DNA from: Candidula unifasciata
Taxonomy: Eukaryota; Mollusca; Gastropoda; Stylommatophora; Geomitridae
Length of the DNA stretch: 64,000 nucleotides
Direction: 5' to 3'
NCBI GenBank assembly: GCA_905116865.2
Contig: CAJHNH020003190.1
Location: forward strand, 130,001-194,000
Both the position numbers and the translations under genes were made by a program. Positions within the stretch are counted from its first letter, which is position 1. The number at the start of each line of letters is the position of its first letter. The notes beneath the pieces were generated by a model. The model was not told the DNA's origin. It did not search any database and was given only the letters and a program-made list of their open reading frames with translations. Positions 1 to 64,000 of the stretch are shown here, in pieces.

Positions 1-245
1 TGTGATCCATGGACCAGCCATCTATAATTATTGCGTCACCTGCGAGTCTATCAGCTCTTTCATGACCAACAGGAGAGTTTTGCAATGACGCAATCCACTG
101 TCTGCATAACCAGCCTGTCTCGACCCGCCGGATCATGCTCACAGATTTACTCAGCACACACATTTGCGGGAATAGTCCTGTGATTCTAGCCACATGAAAG
201 CTTGTGTCACTGCCATACCCTCCATCGTCATGCTGCTTGAACTTT
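1..245 (-). mobile_element. LINE RNase H fragment, cut by the window edge
   Basis: Read on the minus strand this gives SSSMTMEGMAVTQAFMWLE, then IRRVETGWLCRQWIASLQ and GHERADRLAGDAIIIDG. These are the same RNase H blocks as in the LINE at 24541-25666 (SSMTMEVMAVTQAFAWLE, GNERADRLAGS). About 13 residues between SLQ and GHERAD are missing relative to that copy, and one stop interrupts the frame, so it is dead. Confidence 0.75.
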
Positions 246-419
246 TCTGCAACTGCCTCCTACCATCTATTTTTATTACACCAATTCTGCTAATATGCAT
301 GTGTGTGTTTCTATTACACCCCTTTAAAATGTTCACTACCAAAAGCCACATCAAGCATAGACACATGCACACTGTATCATCAGCTTGTGATACATTTATG
401 GCTAGCTATTATCTGATCA

Positions 420-1300
420 GCTAATGACAGCCAACTGGCTCATGTCATAATTGTTATATGAGGGGCAGTGTATTCAGGCACAGGTGTGAAAGTTAAGGTT
501 GCTGTCAGATGCATAAGGAAATATTCTGTACCTAACCCACGGCACTAGCAAGCTCTGTGCTAATCTTACGGACCCTCATGCAAGACTATTGCTTTACATC
601 CCCGCTGTGCACTAAGGATACTGGCCTTAACTGAGCTAGCAGGAGATCTCAGAGTTAGCGGCCCCTATAGATACTTTGCCTAGAAATCTGTGCATGGGTG
701 ATAATGTACGTGGAAAACTTATCTGGAACATGAGTGAAGTCAGCTGGCCAGTACCCTACCAAATGATAAACTCAGGTTAAAATATATGTTATCTCAGAGT
801 CCTAGTATATGACAAACCTTGTCGACCAAGACTCCTACTGTATGCCAGCTTAGGTTCAAATGTTCATCCATCAAAACATCCTACAGCAAAAGTTCAGAAG
901 TCTCTAGCTCAGAAATCCTACTTTATGACACAAAAGGTTCAAATGCATGCTACCAACGGCCATACTCATCAAAGTGTAATGACCACACAGGAAACCCTAC
1001 ATGCAGCATGCTTTCCATGAATGCTGCAAAACTTGCTTGGAACATCCACATGAAAGGTGTCACTGTTAAAGAGGGAAGTCTAACATGTTGAGGAAGGGAG
1101 ATGCCCATTGTACAGGATATTAAGAGTCTCAGGTCTGCAGTATGTTTGTCTAAAACGCACAGCCCATGGCGAGTGGAAGGCTTAATATACAAATGTGAGG
1201 TTAAGCAGGACGGTGATGTAAACAGTGTGTGTTATTTAAGAATGTTGCATTTTTTCAGTGTTCTTGATGTGATTTATGTGTAACTCAGTGTTCTTTTTAG
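420..1300. other. Stretch without recognised features
   Basis: AT-rich intergenic or intronic DNA. It contains some tandem-like echoes around 820-920 (phrases such as tcctact and caaatg recur) but no exon, transposon terminus or RNA gene that I can support on either strand. Confidence 0.4.
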
Positions 1301-1423
1301 GATGAAACTGCTGCAGGTCCAGCAAATCAGCAGTGGATTTAAAAGTTCACAAAAAACTTCTCTAGAAGCTGTATATGACATTAGGAAATCCATCAAACAT
1401 AATCAAACAGGGCTCGATAACAG
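1301..1423 (+). CDS. Possible plus-strand exon, unidentified
   Basis: A 123-nt open stretch is framed by a pyrimidine-rich acceptor (TTCTTTTTAG) and a possible donor (CAG/GTCAGC). Its frame starts with one base then MKLLQVQQISSGFKSSQ and ends HNQTGLDN. The donor is weak and no partner exon nearby is obvious. It may be an exon of another gene, part of an old transposon, or chance. I do not recognise the sequence. Confidence 0.25.
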
Positions 1424-1565
1424 GTCAGCCATTTCACTCTAATTGTAAACAAACTAGCAAAGCGACTAAAATCGGAGCATAGGATGTTTTTGGTCTCACA
1501 AACAAAGAACCATAAATAGTAGAATTCATGATGAAACTTAAGACTAATATAATGGGAATATCAGA

Positions 1566-2976
1566 TTGCAAAAAAAAAAAAAAGACAAGAATACAAAAGA
1601 AATCCATAACAACTATATCATCTTCTGGAGTGGCGTCAAGAAGGAGCAGAGAGCAACTCACGAAATAGGTTTTATTCTCCTTCCAGACATAGAAAAACAT
1701 ATCAAGAATATAGAGTATGAATCTGAAAGGATAATAATATTACAAACTTTACGGGAAAGCAAGAAATACAAGCACTGTGCAGACATATGCACCCACTAAT
1801 GATGGTTACACCTTAGAAGAAAAAGACAAAATCTCTGACTCATTGTCCAATGTTATCAGTCAGATATATGCAAATAATGATCTAATGGTAATGGGGAACT
1901 TAAATGGACACATAGGGCAGAGACAAATGCCATTAGGAATAATATTTTGGGCCATTTACAGACACCAGCAAAGACTGCAACTACAATGGCCAGCGTATCT
2001 TGGAACTGTGTGCATAGGTTTTTATTACCAACAGTTTCTATAAGCATCACAAGAGCCAGGTAAACACCTGGTTTAAATGGGACAACCCAGACCAGCCCAC
2101 ACAGTTAGACTTCATACTGAATCGACAAAAAAGGAGAAAACTGGTAAAGGATGCAAGAGTAAACCACATCACATTAAATACTGACTATCGACCACAGGTT
2201 GTATATCTAAACAAAGCAAAACAGTCAGCAAAAAAGCAAAGAGAGCAATACATACCACAATGATTGACAAGAAAACTAAGCGACCTAGACCACCAAGCAA
2301 AGGTTAGGACAAAAATCATGATAAAGGTAGGTGAGCTAACAACAAGTGACAGTATAGAAACAACATGGCAAACATTTAAGAGTACGCTCCTAAACTGCTT
2401 AACAACACACTGTGTTATCAGACCAACAGGAGGAATATCGAGGAAAAGAACAGCATTGTGGAATGATAACACAAAACAAGCAGTGAAAATTAAAAAGGAG
2501 AAATACAAGAAATGTCTAAGATCCTGCTCAGATGATGACTACACAGCGTATAGAGTAGCAAGGCGAAAATTTGTAAGAGAAATCAAACAAGCCAAGAAAA
2601 CATCTTGGATCATGTATGGGGAAAATCTGACCAAACTTTCTGCTAATTCTACTTGACAGTTTTACAAAACCAATGCATAGATGAAAACCAGAGATTACCC
2701 ATTCCAACCATCAGAATATGTCAATGACAGCCAAGGCAGACCCACAAATGAAGAAAGTAAGATCAGAGAAAGACGAAAAGAATAATTCCAAACTTTTCTG
2801 AACATAAGAGAAAAGGAAGAGCTATTTATAGAGAAAATGAAAGCGTCATCAGAACAAGAGCTGGCCTCACAGACTGGTTCCCAGTAACATCAGGAGTAAG
2901 GCAAGGGTGTGTTTTTTCACCTTTACTTTTTATAATATTCAAGGACAATATTAATAAAATAGACATAACACTACCA
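1566..2976 (+). mobile_element. Degenerate LINE: endonuclease and start of reverse transcriptase
   Basis: Frames carry apurinic-endonuclease blocks: IIFWSGVKKEQRATHEIGF, then SERIIILQT, YAPTND and MGNLNGHIG. A linker follows with LWNDNTKQAVKIKKEKYKK. The RT motif SGVRQGCVFSPLLF lies near 2890. It is the type often annotated as craniofacial-development-protein-2-like in animal genomes. Frameshifts and stops abound. The element continues after a nested insertion at 3327. Confidence 0.8.
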
Positions 2977-3313
2977 TCATCATCATGTAGCAGGTCCCTT
3001 GCAGAACGTCGCTCTCATCACAGTCTGCCTGAAAAAGATTCAGTCTCTCACCAGTTCTCCTGCCTCATGCACTTTTCACACTCAAGGAGTCACTTATATC
3101 CTGTGCCTATCTTCATGTTGGTTGGCCCCTGCCCCTCCTTCCTGGTACCATACCTTCTGCTATCATTTTTTCCAATCCGTCATGGCACTTGATATGACCA
3201 AAATATTTCAGCTTTCGAGAAAGGAAGCTGTTTATTAGCCAATCTTCCTTGATGTTCAGATCTTTTAAGATGTCAATATTTCTCATCTTCTTTGTCCAAG
3301 ATATTCTGAGAAT
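2977..3313 (-). mobile_element. 5-prime-truncated LINE inserted in another LINE, 13-bp TSD
   Basis: The insert is flanked by CATAACACTACCA at 2964-2976 and 3314-3326. On the minus strand it encodes RISWTKKMRNIDILKDLN, KLKYFGHIKCHDGLEKMI and PGRRGRGQPT, the C-terminal region of an EN/RT LINE. It ends in a (ATG)n tail at its low-coordinate side. Removing it rejoins the RT frame of the host LINE. Confidence 0.85.
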
Positions 3314-3326
3314 CATAACACTACCA

Positions 3327-4065
3327 GATGTCGATAAACAGGATGATTTCAATTAGCTCTTCTTTGCTGACAATCTGCATATTCCACAGTGAAAGTAAAC
3401 AGCTGCAGGACAACATAAACTAATTACATGATAGGTGTCTCAAACATCAAATGAAGATCAATTTTGAAAAAACAGAAGTCATGAGAATAAGAAGAGAGCA
3501 ACAATCAATCATAAAGATCAAAGTCTGAAACAAGTGCAAGAATTTAAATACTTTGGAAGCATCTTTACATACAACAGTAAAACAGACAGGGAAATAGAAA
3601 TGAGAATCCAACAAGCCAACAATGTCACATGCCAACTTGCTCTAATTTTAAAACACCCTGCTATCCCAATCAAGACAAAAAGACAAATTATAAAAACAAT
3701 ATTTATACCGATTTTAGGTTACCAATATTTGTTTTGGACATTGATAAAAGAACACGAGTGAAAACTAACCACCTGTGAGATGACATGTTTGAGAATGGCT
3801 AAGAATAAAACCAGAAGAGATCGAGTAAGAAACAATGTGTTCACAAGAAACATTGGAACAACACCCATTGCCACATTTATTGAGAAACAAAGAATTAAAT
3901 GGCTTTTCCATCTAATGAGAATGAAACCAACAATGCCTGCAGCAAGAGTGTACAACCTGAAAATCAAAACATCCCACAGGCAGGGTTAGACTGAGAAGAA
4001 GATGGATTAAAGGAGTCACTGACACCTTGAGAATGCATAACATCACAGCAGCGCACACTGGCTCG
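3327..4065 (+). mobile_element. Continuation of the host LINE: RT active site to C-terminus
   Basis: After the nested insert the frame resumes with LFFADNLHIPQ (the FADD box with the second Asp changed to Asn). Then come EFKYFGSIFTYNSKTDREIE, IPIKTKRQIIKTIFIPIL, TTCEMTCLRMAKNKTRRDRV and FIEKQRIKWLFHLMRMKP. Several stops make it inactive. Confidence 0.8.
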
Positions 4066-4690
4066 GCTGCCTATCATCTGATGAACTGTTTACAAAGTCA
4101 CCACAAATATCCCATTAAATTAACAAGGAAGGCTAACCTAGATAATAAATGCATGAAGAAGTCAGATGTTTCAGCTGAAAGGTGTATTATGTCACTCGGA
4201 CGGATGTGGATGAAGGAGAAGAATTGCCATAAATTCACTGTTGTGAGTAAATGTGTGTGGATTGTTCAAGTCATAACAACAGACCTGCAGCTTAGCTGGC
4301 ATGGAAATTTGGTAATGACAAAGTCCTCTCTTGGAAAATAGTCATCCTAGTGGTGTGCAGGCTCAGGCTTGAGATTTAGAATGTAGGATATGTTTCATCT
4401 TCTATAATGCAGATTCTGCAAAGTCTTTTCAATGTGATATTATGAATACTGCTATCAAATATTTTGATTTAGTGCCTTAGTTTATCATTGTGCTTTTATT
4501 GTAGTATCATATGTTTATGAATTCTTGTTGTTTTAAAAACAAATTTTCATCATTTTCAAGTGTTTTTGTGGCTCATAAAAAGAACCTTCTGGTATCATCT
4601 GTGGAAGAAGACTGGCAAATTAATGGCAACATCTTATTGCAATGATGGTTCACAACGTGTCAACATTTGCTACATTCTAAACAATATTCA
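4066..4690. other. Stretch without recognised features
   Basis: Weak LINE-like residue may extend to about 4110 (ITAAHTGSAAYHLMNCL). Beyond that I see only AT-rich sequence and no exon of the spectrin-repeat gene. Confidence 0.4.
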
Positions 4691-4699
4691 TGGCTTTAC

Positions 4700-63645
<58,946 letters not shown>

Positions 63646-64000
63646 CTGGGCAAGTAAAAAAAAAAATAATTTAATGACAAGCGTGACCACAGAGATCAGC
63701 TGTGTATTAAACATACATATGAGTTAATGCTGTATACACACTTTATCTACAGTATTATCCCACATCACACACAAACCATGTAGGAAAACAGCATATAATG
63801 CCTCAATGCTGAGAGACTTGAATGGAAGCTGACAATTTCATTCAAATATCTAATGTTTTTTTCTTTGCACTTGATTATCTTTTCATAATTATAACATCTG
63901 ATGTAAATAACTTATAAATACAAATGATCCATCTAGTATTTTTGTAAAAATGACATTGGAAGGGGTTTCAAATAAAGACTCTTTTACTTTGGATGTTTTC
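63646..64000. other. Intron upstream of E1, running off the window
   Basis: No further exon is visible before the window edge. Confidence 0.5.

Overview
The window is eukaryotic, intron-rich and AT-rich nuclear DNA, most likely from an invertebrate animal. A lophotrochozoan, perhaps a gastropod mollusc, is my guess from the mix of retroelements; that is an inference. The only host gene I can support is one very large spectrin-repeat gene on the minus strand. At least 25 coding exons lie between 63645 and 4700. Every exon has recognisable splice sites and nearly all introns are phase 0. Together they encode about 1,542 residues, roughly 14 spectrin repeats, with no start or stop codon, so the gene continues beyond both ends of the window. 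Repeat length (106-109 residues), Trp positions and the motif pattern TSxxGRxxIR ... QWxxFD ... WLxxxE ... TLxEKxxQL suggest a giant nesprin (SYNE1/Msp300 type), the actin-to-nuclear-envelope linker.

The gene is strikingly modular. Exon sizes recur in the order 51 codons (module C), 55 codons (module B), then 108 or 109 codons (A-prime or A, alternating). This gives a super-repeat of four spectrin repeats (about 429 residues) that occurs almost four times. Some A modules are split by an extra intron, each at a different place, and one C/B pair has its intron in a shifted position.

The rest is introns packed with nested transposable elements. These include several non-LTR retrotransposon families (an EN/RT LINE with (ATG)n tails; RNase H LINEs with ACTA-, ATCAA- or GAA-type tails; a LINE with a terminal C2H2 finger), two tRNA-derived SINE copies, two solo LTRs with 5-bp target duplications, at least four piggyBac-like elements (TTAA sites), a hAT-like element, two mariner fragments, a pogo-like fragment, a GIY-YIG (Penelope-like) fragment and a 348-bp foldback element with an 8-bp duplication. 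Minisatellites (18-, 21- and 41-bp units), long (TC)n/(GT)n runs and many poly-C/poly-G tracts complete the picture.

Layout: 1-4700, LINE remnants downstream of the last exon seen; 4700-5026, exon E25; 5.6-11.1 kb, a LINE broken by two piggyBac elements and a 504-bp repeat; 11.6-20.5 kb, exons E24-E19 with a solo LTR, a SINE, a pogo fragment and a minisatellite; 20.7-25.7 kb, a dense LINE cluster; 26.2-42.9 kb, exons E18-E9 with piggyBac, hAT, mariner and foldback elements; 43-59.2 kb, exons E8-E2 among LINEs, a second LTR and a SINE; 59.6-62.8 kb, an 18-bp minisatellite, a LINE with a 5-prime inversion and a mariner; 63.5 kb, exon E1. All coordinates, translations and alignments were read by hand.
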